A DNA stretch of 64,000 bases. It comes from CAWGMT01 sp963823675. GTDB lineage: Bacteria; Planctomycetota; Planctomycetia; Isosphaerales; Isosphaeraceae. Shown here one piece after another: positions 43,717 to 53,134 of this stretch (position 1 is the first letter of the stretch; every line of letters starts with the position of its first letter). The stretch lies in assembly GCA_963823675.1 (NCBI GenBank), contig CAWGMT010000010.1:248001-312000 (forward strand), in the 5' to 3' direction. The notes beneath the pieces are model-generated. The model did not search any database. It was not told the origin of the DNA and was given only the letters and a program-made list of their open reading frames with translations. A program made the translations under genes and the position numbers.

Positions 43717-44857
43717 ATGGCAATTCCGCTCGAACGCCTTGTGTCGCCTGATCCCCTGCGAATCTGCATCATTAAGCCCAGCTCGCTTGGCGACGTCGTA
43801 CACGCCCTACCTATTTTATCAGCGCTACGCAGTCGTTGGCCTGAGTCTCATATTTCCTGGGTTATTGGCCGCGCGTACCAGGATATCGTGCGAGGCCACG
43901 GCGACCTCGACGAAGTTTTGGTCTTCGAGCGACGGCGGGGGTTTGACCTCCAAGTCGTTGCGCAAGCATACAGCTTGTGGCAACGATTACGGAACGGGCG
44001 ATTTGATCTGACAATCGACCTTCAGGGCCTGTTGCGGTCCGCGATTCTGGTTGCGGCCACGCGGGCCAGAGTGCGGGTCGGCATGGCCGATGCGCGCGAG
44101 GGGTCGCGCTGGATTTACACGGACCTGGTGGATGCACCGCGGCAAGGCATCCACGCGGTCGATCGAGTGCTGCGGGTCGCGCGGGCAATCGGTGCCCCCG
44201 CTGCCGAGCCGCAGTTCAACGTGCCAGTCGGTCCCGAGGATCACGAGTGGGCTCAAGAACAGCTCGCGGCAGCCCCCTGGCCGCGTGTCGTCCTCACGGT
44301 GGGTTCGCGCTGGCTCACCAAGCGCTGGCCGCCCGAGCACTTTGCCGAGATCGGCCGCCGCGTGGCCGCCGAGTTTGGTGCGAGTCTGGTCGCGGTCGGC
44401 TCGGCGCGTGACCGTCCGCTGGTCGACGCTTTGAAACGTCATCTCCGGCCGGTCGAGCTTCTCGACTTCTGCGGCCGGACCCGGCTCAAGCAGCTTGCGG
44501 CACTGGCACTCCAGTGCGACCTGATGATCTCGAACGACACCGGCCCGCTGCATCTCGCGGCCGCGGCCGGTGCGCGTGTACTCGGCATCTATACCTGCAC
44601 GAGCCCCACGCTCACGGGGCCCTACGGCCCTCACGTCGCGACGGTGCAGAGCTGCGTCTGGTGCGCCCCCAGCTTCGTCAAGCGGTGCCGGCCTCGATTG
44701 CATGGACGAGCTGAGCCCCGATCGCGTCTGGCCGGCCGTCAAGGATCAGCTCGAGTGCGCGCTCACCGCTCCGCACCCTCACCGCGGCGACCGCTTGATG
44801 GAAACGTACCCAGGACACAGTGATTGTGGGAGAGATTGGCGATCCGTACTACGATGA
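43717..44857 (+). CDS. GT9 heptosyltransferase-like protein, frameshift near 44692
   Basis: Starts MAIPLERLVSPDPLRICIIK at 43717, eight bases after a GGGAGA box. Family motifs: IKPSSLGDVVHALPILSALR, DLTIDLQGLLRSAILVAATR, VVLTVGSRWLTKRWPPEHFA and ISNDTGPLHLAAAAGARVLG. The first frame degenerates to Arg-rich residues after SFVKRC; one base off, near 44692, the next frame reads LDCMDELSPDRVWPAVKDQL, as expected for the C-terminal Rossmann domain, and stops at 44857. Joined about 380 residues. These enzymes transfer ADP-heptose to lipid A core or related acceptors in outer-membrane biogenesis. Confidence 0.87.
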
Positions 44858-44997
44858 ATTTGCATCCGCCCGGTGCCCAAAGACTCGCTTTCACACGGAC
44901 GGCATTCTGGACTACACTTGAGAATGTTCGCTTCAGTGCAATCACGATGATGACGCTATTGGCCGGTACGAATTCTCGGTTGGGAGGCAATCGGAAG

Positions 44998-45222
44998 ATG
45001 GTGACCATCACGTTCTCAGACCGCGAAACGGAGAAGCGCACGTTGGCATTCCTGATCGGCCGATTCTCGGGCCGTGTTGTGCGATCTGGGGAACATCTCG
45101 TCCCCGAGGCTGCCTTGGAGGCACTGGCTGACCAGAACATTCCCTTCACCGTCCGGGGGAAGGCCACCTATGAGCAGCAAATGGCGGCGCTTCGAGGTTC
45201 TGCTCCCTCTCCAATTCAATGA
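44998..45222 (+). CDS. 74-residue small conserved protein
   Basis: MVTITFSDRETEKRTLAFLI followed by GRFSGRVVRSGEHLVPEAAL and a tail EALADQNIPFTVRGKATYEQ. Starts at ATG 44998 behind GGGAGG at about 44982. The last 53 bases overlap the next gene in a different frame. The alternating beta/alpha composition suggests a small folded domain, no family recognised. The tight overlap with 45170-45497 says the two proteins are made together. Confidence 0.6.
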   Translation: MVTITFSDRETEKRTLAFLIGRFSGRVVRSGEHLVPEAALEALADQNIPFTVRGKATYEQQMAALRGSAPSPIQ

Positions 45223-45497
45223 CGGGCGTTCCGTGCCTGCGGACTGGCTTGCGGAGGCCGTCCTCGAAATTGTTGATCACTTCGGTGCCGCGAGTTACGA
45301 AACGCAAAAAGTGGAAGGTCACTGGCGCCACGGCGGTGTGCTCTACCGCGATGACCTCGTGAGGATTGAGGATTGTCGTGGACATGCCTGATTCGGCGAA
45401 GAACCGTCAGTGGATGAGACAGTTTAAAGTTCGTTGGCGAGGTCGCCTCGGGCAGATTGAGCTGTGGCTGGTCAGTTATCGCATCGACGTCGAATAG
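45170..45497 (+). CDS. conserved hypothetical protein, frameshift near 45373
   Basis: Starts MSSKWRRFEVLLPLQFNDGR at ATG 45170, inside the end of the previous gene. Continues VPADWLAEAVLEIVDHFGAA SYETQKVEGHWRHGGVLYRD and then, after a surplus base near 45373, DMPDSAKNRQWMRQFKVRWR, ending LWLVSYRIDVE at 45497. The uninterrupted frame would end at 45391. Joined length about 108 residues. I recall a family of this type in cyanobacteria and planctomycetes, always small and of unknown function, but give it no name. Confidence 0.65.
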
Positions 45498-45576
45498 TGA
45501 GCCGTCAACGCGTGACGTTTGCCTGGTCGAGAAAGACAGAGATGAAAAGTGCGTGCCTGGAAGTCCCCGAAGCGCT

Positions 45577-46110
45577 TCAGCCTTGCACAGCAGCAACGAT
45601 CAGCGCACGATTCGACAAGCGGCGGGCAATCCAGCCGCCGAAGAGGGCTGCCAGGAGAGGCGGGGTAGAGTAGATCGCCATCGGAATCATAAGCTCGATG
45701 GTGACGGCATCCAACAATTGTCCGGCGAGGGTCTGCATCGCCGCATTGCCGAGATAACGCGTCATCGTCTTCTCCGTCGCGCTCGCGATTGGCTCGTAGA
45801 TGATCATCAGGGCGTTGTACATGGTGTCTGGTGCGGCCACGCACAATCCGAAGACGACGGCCGTCGCGACCGCGCCTGCGATCAGAAATCCGACGGCGCC
45901 CGCAGTCCACCGCCGGCGCCGCCAGTGTCGGTACAAACCGATCGAGAGCACGTCGATCATCGGCAGGAAAAAGAAGGCGTGATCCATCCCGTAAAGCACC
46001 GTGGCATGTGCGGAGTCGTTATCGAACGCACCTCGGAAAACGCCGAGGTTAACCGCGATTAACAGCACCACGAACTCGACTGAGATCAGCGAAATGCGCG
46101 GCAGCGTCAC
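45577..46110 (-). CDS. small polytopic membrane protein
   Basis: 177 residues from a GTG at 46110, which has a perfect AAGGAGG Shine-Dalgarno seven bases upstream (46115-46121); this outweighs the ATG at 46155 in the same frame. Four to five membrane segments (VEFVVLLIAVNLGVFRGAFD, VGFLIAGAVATAVVFGLCVA, TIELMIPMAIYSTPPLLAAL). Starts MTLPRISLISVEF. No catalytic motif or family recognised. Convergent with the DUF gene at 45170 and divergent from the ECF sigma gene. Confidence 0.7.
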   Translation of the reverse strand: MTLPRISLISVEFVVLLIAVNLGVFRGAFDNDSAHATVLYGMDHAFFFLPMIDVLSIGLYRHWRRRRWTAGAVGFLIAGAVATAVVFGLCVAAPDTMYNALMIIYEPIASATEKTMTRYLGNAAMQTLAGQLLDAVTIELMIPMAIYSTPPLLAALFGGWIARRLSNRALIVAAVQG

Positions 46111-46371
46111 GGCATCCTCCTTGACGGTTTTCGATTGCAGACGATACCCCTTCATATCGCACAAATTCGCCAATTCGCCCAGCCGAATTCGGTGGCAAGT
46201 GGTTGCGTTCAACCCAACGAAGGCGCATACAAATCACGATCAAGCATCCTTACTCCCGTTGCCAACCAAATGCCGGGCGCCTGGAAAAACTTCGATCTGT
46301 CCAGAACCCTGGGGGCATTACTACCATGAGAGGCAATGATCGAGGGGACGGACAGGCGGAGGAGCGCTCTC

Positions 46372-47919
46372 GTGGCTATTCGAACGAACAGAGTCGTCTT
46401 GCGGGACCTCCGCACTCTGTTCAATCTGGGCGCGATCGGCGAGCTGACCGACGGCCAGCTTCTGGAGCGGTTCGCGACTCAGGATCAAGAGGCAGCCGAG
46501 CTCGCGTTCGCGGCCTTGGTCGAGCGGCATGGACGCATGGTCTTGCGGGTCTGCCGGAGTGCCCTTCGCGACCCGCACCAGGCCGACGACGCCTTTCAGG
46601 CGACGTTCCTGGTGCTGGTCCGGAAGGCTCGATCGCTCTGGGTCAAGGACTCGCTGGGCCCGTGGCTGCATCGGGTCGCGCAGCGCGTCGCGACCCGAGC
46701 CCGGCATTGTGAGTCCCGTCGGCGCGACCACGAGCGCCGGGCCGCCGCCATGAGTCCGATATTCGCCTCCGAGCCGGACAGCCGGGACGAGCACATTGCC
46801 ATGCTTCACGACGAGATCGATCGGCTGCCAGAGCGCTACCGGGCGCCGATCGTGATCTGCGACTTGCAGGGCTTCACTCATGAGAGAGCCGCGCGGCACC
46901 TGGGCTGGCCGCTCGGGACGGTCAAAAGCCGGCTGGCGCGAGCCAGGGAAATCTTGCACGGCCGATTGTCCCGCCACGGCCTGGGTTTGCGCAGCGGGCT
47001 TTTGATCGCGGCGAAGGGGCCGGCCGCGGCGTTACAATCCGTCGAGGTTGTGCTGCCGGCGTCGCTAGCTGAGTCGACGGTCGCTGCCGCGGCTGCCCTC
47101 GCGTCTGGGCGGGCGGCGGGAGCAGTTTCGGCGGGTGTCATCATCTTGTTCGAACAGGGGCTGAAAACCATGTTTTTGAATAAAGTAAAGCTAGCGACGA
47201 TCGCACTTCTGTTCTTAGGCGCCGCCGCTCTTACGACGGTCGGCGTTCTGGCTCAGTCGGGGGCTCGCTCCCAGCCGAAGTTCAACGTGCAAACCAACTC
47301 GCCAGTCGCGGCCGCGTCGCGCGGCGAGCGGATCAGAAATTTGACGCCGGCGCTGGAAACCGCACCGCCTCTGATCACTCAGTCCCGCGCGACGATCGTG
47401 TCCATGCTCGAGGAAGAGCTCGCCGCGGCCCGCATGCAGCGCAATCGCGCGTTAAGCAGAATCGGCGGGCATACCGACCCGGCCGCTCTCGAAGCGCAGA
47501 AGACCGTTGATGCGCTTGACCAACTCGTCGCCAGGATCGACGACGTTCTCATCGATGCGGTCAAGGCGTATCCCAAGATGTTCGAAGTCTCGGCAGGAAA
47601 AAGCGGCGACACAGGTCAGCCGGGCAACAGCCAGCAAGGACGGCCAGAAGACAGCACGGTACGGGAGTCAGGGAGCGCGAATAAGTCCCAGGACTACGCC
47701 AACCCGCCAGAGCACGGCGCAAAGCCCGCGGATTCGAATCAAAAGGCAGGAGGACAGAACCAAACACCACAACAGCAGAACCAGAACCAACCTGGGGAAA
47801 ACGCCAATCCGTCAAAGCAAGGATCCGAGCGCAACGATCCGCAAAAACAGCCAGGACAGAGCCAGGCGCAGGACCAGGAACGAAATAAACCCGGTCGGCA
47901 GCGCGCAGACGCCAACTGA
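46372..47919 (+). CDS. ECF-type sigma factor with transmembrane and C-terminal extension
   Basis: 515 residues from a GTG at 46372, behind a GGAGGAG box; a same-frame ATG at 46336 lacks one. Sigma region 2 is LLERFATQDQEAAELAFAAL VERHGRMVLRVCRSALRD, DDAFQATFLVLVRKARSLW; region 4 is LHDEIDRLPERYRAPIVICD, THERAARHLGWPLGTVKSRL. A membrane helix follows (LATIALLFLGAAALTTVGVL, about residues 283-302), then a periplasmic helical part and a very low-complexity Gln/Asn/Pro/Lys-rich tail. This is the planctomycete ECF type with a long C-terminal extension, in which the outer part may sense the envelope and control release of the sigma domain. It neighbours the kinase at 47959-49491 convergently. Confidence 0.88.
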   Translation: MAIRTNRVVLRDLRTLFNLGAIGELTDGQLLERFATQDQEAAELAFAALVERHGRMVLRVCRSALRDPHQADDAFQATFLVLVRKARSLWVKDSLGPWLHRVAQRVATRARHCESRRRDHERRAAAMSPIFASEPDSRDEHIAMLHDEIDRLPERYRAPIVICDLQGFTHERAARHLGWPLGTVKSRLARAREILHGRLSRHGLGLRSGLLIAAKGPAAALQSVEVVLPASLAESTVAAAAALASGRAAGAVSAGVIILFEQGLKTMFLNKVKLATIALLFLGAAALTTVGVLAQSGARSQPKFNVQTNSPVAAASRGERIRNLTPALETAPPLITQSRATIVSMLEEELAAARMQRNRALSRIGGHTDPAALEAQKTVDALDQLVARIDDVLIDAVKAYPKMFEVSAGKSGDTGQPGNSQQGRPEDSTVRESGSANKSQDYANPPEHGAKPADSNQKAGGQNQTPQQQNQNQPGENANPSKQGSERNDPQKQPGQSQAQDQERNKPGRQRADAN

Positions 47920-47958
47920 GCGTTGGGCAAATGACGGAACTTCTTGGCAAGTTTCACC

Positions 47959-49491
47959 TCAACCTCGTGCGGTGGCAAGGATCACGACCGAAGCCGTCAC
48001 GAGAACCATGATTGTGACCAATCCCCAGAACCAAACGGGAAGCCACCACGGCACCCGAGGCGAGTCGTCGCTCGTCGATGTTACGGTGTCTGGTTCCGAC
48101 GCGCGTGATATCGTCCCGGAGCCAGCCGTCGTCGAGAACACCTGGGCAAACCGTGACCTGGCACGCGGCAACCCCTCGCTCAACGAGGGTTCAGGACCGA
48201 GGTCCACCAGAAACGGAGAATCTGGATCGCCCAGTCCGTCAGCACTGACGGGCGTAGCCACGGCAGTCTGGGATTCGGCGGCCTTGACTCTGGCGAAGAG
48301 AGCCGACTCGGTGACGGCGCGTCCTGTCAGAGGAGTTTGCAGCGACGCCGGAGGCGAAGCGAGCACTTTCGTCAAGGATGCTTGCGACTGATCGAGCGCC
48401 TGCTGCGATCGAGGCGACGAGTCTACACCGTTCTGTATCAGGTCCTTGCCGCGTTCGAAATCGATGGCGTCACTTTCAAACGGCTGGAGCGCCAGCGCAA
48501 CCTGGAGCGGCGTCGCATAGCGATCCTCGGGCGACTTCTCCATCATCCGCGCGACCACGTCGCCTAGACCTGCCGGCAGGCCGGGCACCAACTGTTCGAG
48601 CGGTGTGGGATCCATCGTTTGATGGGCGATTAGCTTCTCGAGCAAACTCGGGACGGAAAAAGGAACCTGTCCACTGATCAGGTGGTACAATGTGCAGCCA
48701 AGCGAATAGACGTCGCTGCGGATGTCGGCGGCGTGTGAGTCGCGCGCCTGCTCTGGTGCCAGGTAGTCATAAGTGCCGATCGTGGCTCCTTCGCGCGTGA
48801 ATCGATCCTCCGCGGCAAGATCAAGAACGAGTCCCAAGTCGGCGAGCTTGGCGGTTCCTTCCTGTGTGACCAGGATGTTCTGCGGGTTGACGTCGCGGTG
48901 GATGAGTCCCTTGCGATGGGCGTGCTCAAGCCCGAGTGCGACCTGTCGGATCAGGCGCACTGCCAAAGGCGGTGACATCGGCCCTTGCTCGGCGATCAGT
49001 TTCCCGACGTTCTTGCCCTCGATGTACTCCATCACAAGGTAGCAACGACCGCTCCATTCGCCGAAATCGTAGATTCGTACGAGATTCTCGTGCTGTAATT
49101 GCGCGCCGAGCAGTCCCTCCCGCCGGAACCGGGCAACTGCTCGGGGATTGTTGACTCGATCGGGTGCAAGGATTTTGAGAGCGACCCGGCGCTTGAGCCG
49201 GGTGTCAGTGGCCAGATACACTCGCCCCATGCCTCCCTCGCCGATCACGTCCAGGAGCAGGTACCGATCGACCTTGAACCCCTTGGTGCGTCCTGCAAAG
49301 AGTTGTTGTGCTTGCCAGCGCGTCAGCGCTCCTGCTCCAATCGCTTGCCGCGCCAGCCGACGATCGAGGTGCTCGGGTGCGTGGCGCTTCTCTGGGGGAA
49401 TTGCATTCCAGCAGGCGCTCAGACTCCGAGCGTCCGTTAAACCACTACGAAGTGCGGATTGCCAAAATTGCGATGTCTGCGGATCGAGCAT
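47959..49491 (-). CDS. membrane Ser/Thr protein kinase with unusual catalytic loop
   Basis: 510 residues. An N-terminal 70-residue helical region, then the kinase domain: GEGGMGRVYLATD, VALKIL (ATP lysine), EYIEGKNVGKL, the catalytic loop HRDVNPQNIL, ADLGLVLD for the DFG region, GTYDYLAPEQARD, and DVYSLGCTLYHLISG. Two positions depart from the canon: HRDxKPxN has Asn in place of Lys and DFG is DLG. A low-complexity linker and one C-terminal membrane segment (LPVWFWGLVTIMVLVTASVV) place the kinase on the cytoplasmic side. Loss of the catalytic-loop Lys suggests reduced or atypical activity. Confidence 0.88.
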   Translation of the reverse strand: MLDPQTSQFWQSALRSGLTDARSLSACWNAIPPEKRHAPEHLDRRLARQAIGAGALTRWQAQQLFAGRTKGFKVDRYLLLDVIGEGGMGRVYLATDTRLKRRVALKILAPDRVNNPRAVARFRREGLLGAQLQHENLVRIYDFGEWSGRCYLVMEYIEGKNVGKLIAEQGPMSPPLAVRLIRQVALGLEHAHRKGLIHRDVNPQNILVTQEGTAKLADLGLVLDLAAEDRFTREGATIGTYDYLAPEQARDSHAADIRSDVYSLGCTLYHLISGQVPFSVPSLLEKLIAHQTMDPTPLEQLVPGLPAGLGDVVARMMEKSPEDRYATPLQVALALQPFESDAIDFERGKDLIQNGVDSSPRSQQALDQSQASLTKVLASPPASLQTPLTGRAVTESALFARVKAAESQTAVATPVSADGLGDPDSPFLVDLGPEPSLSEGLPRARSRFAQVFSTTAGSGTISRASEPDTVTSTSDDSPRVPWWLPVWFWGLVTIMVLVTASVVILATARG

Positions 49492-49629
49492 GGACCATCC
49501 GAATATTGTGCCGTCGCGGCAGTCACACCATCACACCCTCGTGCGCAACTCTTACCTAGTTTACCATCTCGGTTCCAAATGCTCAATCGTCAGAGGAAAA
49601 GAAGGCCGGTTCGAGCGATTATTTTCCGC

Positions 49630-51624
49630 TCACGCCTCGGTCCCGTCCTCGATCAACCTCCCGAGGGCGCGGACGCGCCTTGATTGGTAGGCCGAGATGA
49701 AGCCCATGAGCGCGAGACCGGCGAGGAAATCCAGGTGCCCGTAGCGAGGACCGATCGGCTTGCCGCTCGCCCAGCCTTCGGCGATCAGGACCATGTAGCC
49801 GATCATCGCCAGCACCGTCGTAAAAGCTACAACCCGCGTTCTGGACCAGAGCCCCGACGCGGCAATCAGCACGGGGTAGACGGCGGTGAGCGGGGTCATG
49901 GGCTGGCCGTCGACGATCAAGAGGACGGTCGCGAGCAGGACGTCCGTGCCCAGCCACGCGCGGACGACGGCCTCCAGCCGCTTGGTCCGTCGCAAGGCTG
50001 CCTGGAAGCCAGCTGCAGCCAGCCCCCAGGCAAAAAGGAGTGCCAGGTTAACCCATCGCAGGGAGTCCGGGCCGCCGGCGATCGGCCCGATCGACCAGCC
50101 GGCGGTACGAGGCCGGTAGAACCCCGCGATCGACGAGAGCCAGTTCGCCACGATCACGGCCGTACAGCCAATTACGACGGTCAGTCGCGTGGCGAGCCCG
50201 GGTTCACGCCGTGCCCACCGACCCAATCGGGCAATGATCCCCGGCGGATGGGTCAACTCCAGGGGAAGGCCGTGGCGGAAACGGTCGAGCTCATCGGCCA
50301 GCTTCGCGGCCGAGTCGTAGCGTTTGGCGGGGCTTCTTGCCAGGCACTTCAGGCAGATCGCCTCCAGCTCGACGGGAACCTCCGGCCGAAGTCGGCGTGG
50401 GAGTTCCGGCTCATCCTCCAGCACGCGTGCGAGGGTCTTCATGAACGAGTCGGATCGAAAAGGGGGCCAACTGGTCAAGATCTCGTAGAGAATCGCACCC
50501 ATTCCATACACGTCGGTCCACGGGCCCACGGCCTTGATTTGCCCGGACGCCTGCTCGGGAGCCATGTACGACGCCGTGCCTTCCACGACGACCGACGAGC
50601 CCTGGGCCGTCCCGCCCGCCTGTTCCACGAGGCGTACCAGGCCAAAGTCGGCCACCCGAGGCTGCCCTTGCGCAGTCGAACAGGATATTCGAGGGCTTGA
50701 GATCACGGTGAACCATGTTCTTGCCATGCAGGTACTGGACTGCCCGGGCGATGTCGGCCATCCACCGCGCGGCGGTTTCCGGGTCGGGAAGGCCCCTGTC
50801 CCTGAGGCTGCCGGACAAGCTCCCCCCTACCATCAGTGGCATGGCCAGAAATGGCCGGCCGTCCTCGATCCCCGAATCGAGGATCGACACGATCCCGGGG
50901 TGGTCGAGCTCGGTCATCAGCCGCATCTCCTTGAGAAACTTGGCGACATCCCCTTCCGCCGCCAGTCCCTCGGCCCGGAGCGTCTTGACGGCCACGGGCT
51001 GTTCGACGGCGCCCAGTTGAAGCGCCTTGTACACAACGCCCTGACCGCCTCCTCCCACCACGTCCTGAAGCTCGTAGCGGCCAATCCTCACTTTGGAGGG
51101 TCGAAAATGGCTTTGGCCGGCGTGTCGATTGGTGGCCGTCAGGGCAGCACCCGGGTGCGAGCCATATCGGCGAGAGGCTGAAACCAAAGGTAGGCGACGT
51201 CGTACCCCGCGAAGAACTGGGATAGCTCGCCGGCCAAGTCGGGGTGAGCAGACAAGAGCACTCCGCGGTCGAGCGGACTGCTCGTGACGAGCGATTCGAG
51301 GTAAGAGGCCACAACTTCGTCAACCCGACCTTCGCGGTCGATCGGCCCAACGGCGATGAGCGCTCGCCCTTGCTCGGGTCGGTCGAGAAGCCGCTGCCTC
51401 AACCTCTCGATCCCGCGCCGGATCAGCCCTGCGACGGCCCCAGGCGGGCGGGTGATCCGGTCGGCGATCCCGGCTTGAACGGCCTTGCCCAGGAACTGGG
51501 CTTCAACGGCCTCTCGCTCTTCTTTAGCGAGCGAACCGAGCGCTTCGGCCAGGCGGTCCATCAACCCGTCGCGAACGAGGAGGCGGACGGGCACCGTCTC
51601 CGTATCATGAGCGTCACGGCGCAT
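49630..51624 (-). CDS. sigma-region-4-like/Ser-Thr kinase fusion with membrane domain, two frameshifts
   Basis: From ATG 51624 a first part (MRRDAHDTETVPVRLLVRDG, LAEALGSLAKEEREAVEAQF, GAVAGLIRRGIERLRQRLLD) resembles ECF sigma region 4. It runs in frame into VDEVVASYLESLVTSSPLDR and LLSAHPDLAGELSQFFAGYD, the N-terminal module that precedes many planctomycete kinases. The frame slips near 51160 into IGRYELQDVVGGGGQGVVYK, VAVKTL, HRDLKPSNILFD, and again near 50684 into QPRVADFGLVRLVEQ, GTASYMAPEQASG. About six membrane segments follow (residues 430-640) up to 49630. No sigma region 2 was found upstream. Joined about 663 residues. Confidence 0.7.
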
Positions 51625-51871
51625 TCATCTCTCCGGATGCCACGCCTGGGGACCAGTGGCGAAACGCGTGGACCTGGCTGCGGCGATGTTTACGCATTCT
51701 AACCTGAAGAAGCCAAGAACGCCCACTGACGCCGCTGCAAGAATCGGCGGACCACGGACTCGCGTTCGAGGCCGTTCGACAACAGCATGACTTGAGTTCG
51801 GGCAGCGGGCAGCCCGCGAGATTGCGGTGCCGAGCAGGTGCACCTCGAGCGACTTCGCGCCGGTTACGCCG

Positions 51872-52417
51872 TCAATCGGAGGTCGCTTGCCGTTTCCCAA
51901 GCGCCGCAGCCGCCTCGTCGGCGTAGACTTCAACAACCCCATCCAACCGGCAGATCCGCAGCGCGTCGAAGAGAACGGGGTCGAGGCCGTACAGTCTCAA
52001 GAAACCCCCCGCCAGCTCTACCCTCCGGTACAGCCACGCCACCAGGGCCACCACGGAGCTGGACGCGTAGCGAACACTGCTCAGGTTCAGCAAGAGCCGG
52101 ACGTGCCCCTCCGCAACCAAACTCTGGAGCCGCGCGCCCAGCTCCTCTACCGCTGCCTCCTCGAAGAGTACCTCTGCGTTCACGAAGTCGACAACCGTGA
52201 GCCGCCCGACGGCCCGGATACTGAAGTCAGGACGGTGGTTTGCGTCGCGAAGAGTGGCCGGGAACTGGTAGACGCCCTCGGTCCGAGAAACGGCTCCCGG
52301 GCGCTGGGAGCTTGCTCCCACGATTTCTGGTTTCGTATGTCTGGCATGACCTCCGCCTCCTTGGGGCGACTCCGTAAGTTTTGATCTCCTTACTGGTATG
52401 CGGGCCGGAGAGTCCAA
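51872..52417 (-). CDS. STAS-domain protein (anti-sigma-factor antagonist type)
   Basis: The domain covers RPDFSIRAVGRLTVVDFVNA, LQSLVAEGHVRLLLNLSSVR YASSSVVALVAWLYRRV and LRLYGLDPVLFDALRICRLD. The serine-containing loop YASSSVVAL matches SpoIIAA-like antagonists, so phosphoregulation by a kinase is plausible. The open frame begins at 52417, but a strong AAGGAGG..GGAGG-ATG start exists at 52347 in the adjacent frame (MPDIRNQKSWEQAPS), so the true start is probably 52347 with a one-base error near 52280. It is divergent from the ECF sigma gene at 52562 with a 144-bp shared upstream region. Confidence 0.75.
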   Translation of the reverse strand: MDSPARIPVRRSKLTESPQGGGGHARHTKPEIVGASSQRPGAVSRTEGVYQFPATLRDANHRPDFSIRAVGRLTVVDFVNAEVLFEEAAVEELGARLQSLVAEGHVRLLLNLSSVRYASSSVVALVAWLYRRVELAGGFLRLYGLDPVLFDALRICRLDGVVEVYADEAAAALGKRQATSD

Positions 52418-52561
52418 ACCCTCAGCGAATTCCCCCAGGAATCCTCCGCGGAAATCCGTTTCGCTTTTTTTTTAGGGTTGTCCTGCCTTGGATACGCATA
52501 GATAACAGACGACAATCGCGAATGGCCAATGCACGCGATCCCGTCTGCAAGAGTTTGAAGA

Positions 52562-53134
52562 ATGGATGAAGAACATCGAGTAGACCTGACGGCCTTGATC
52601 AATGAGGCCCGCGCCGGCAGCAAGGATGCCAAGGACCGGTTGCTCCGCGCTGTGTACGGAGAGTTCCATCGGATCGCCGATGGCCTTATGCGGAACGAGC
52701 GGCCCGGGCACACCCTTCAGCCCAGCGCGCTGGTGAACGAGGCGGTGGTCCGGCTTCTCGACGGCCACGCCTTCGAGAAGGCCCCCAACCGCCGCTATCT
52801 GTTGGCCGCCGCCGCCCAGGCCATGCGGCGAATCCTCGTCGACCACGCCCGCAAGCGGAACGCGCGGCACGGTCGGCGAGAGCGCGTACCGCTTGACGAA
52901 GTCCTTGCTTATTTCGAGGAGAAGCGCCTTGACTTCATCGCCCTTGACGAAGCCCTGGACCGGCTATCGTCGTTGCACGAACGGCAAGCCCTGGTCGTCG
53001 AGTTGCGGTTTTTCGCTGGTCTTCCCGCCGCCCAGGTCGCCGACGTGCTCGGTGTGTCGGTGGGAACGGTGGAGGCCGACTGGCGGTTCGCACGGGCCTG
53101 GCTGCGAGGCCAGATCGGGGAGGTGGAACGATGA
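52562..53134 (+). CDS. ECF-subfamily sigma factor linked to a kinase
   Basis: 190 residues. Region 2: MDEEHRVDLTALINEARAGS, EFHRIADGLMRNERPGHTL and LVNEAVVRLLDG; then YLLAAAAQAMRRILVDHARK; region 4: LDEALDRLSSLHERQALVVE, AAQVADVLGVSVGTVEADWR. The form is the Sigma-70_X6/ECF_sub type that is frequent in Acidobacteria and Planctomycetes and usually paired with a Ser/Thr kinase. The stop codon overlaps the ATG of the next gene in ATGA at 53131-53134, so both proteins are made from one transcript and probably coupled. No anti-sigma gene is seen. Confidence 0.93.
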   Translation: MDEEHRVDLTALINEARAGSKDAKDRLLRAVYGEFHRIADGLMRNERPGHTLQPSALVNEAVVRLLDGHAFEKAPNRRYLLAAAAQAMRRILVDHARKRNARHGRRERVPLDEVLAYFEEKRLDFIALDEALDRLSSLHERQALVVELRFFAGLPAAQVADVLGVSVGTVEADWRFARAWLRGQIGEVER

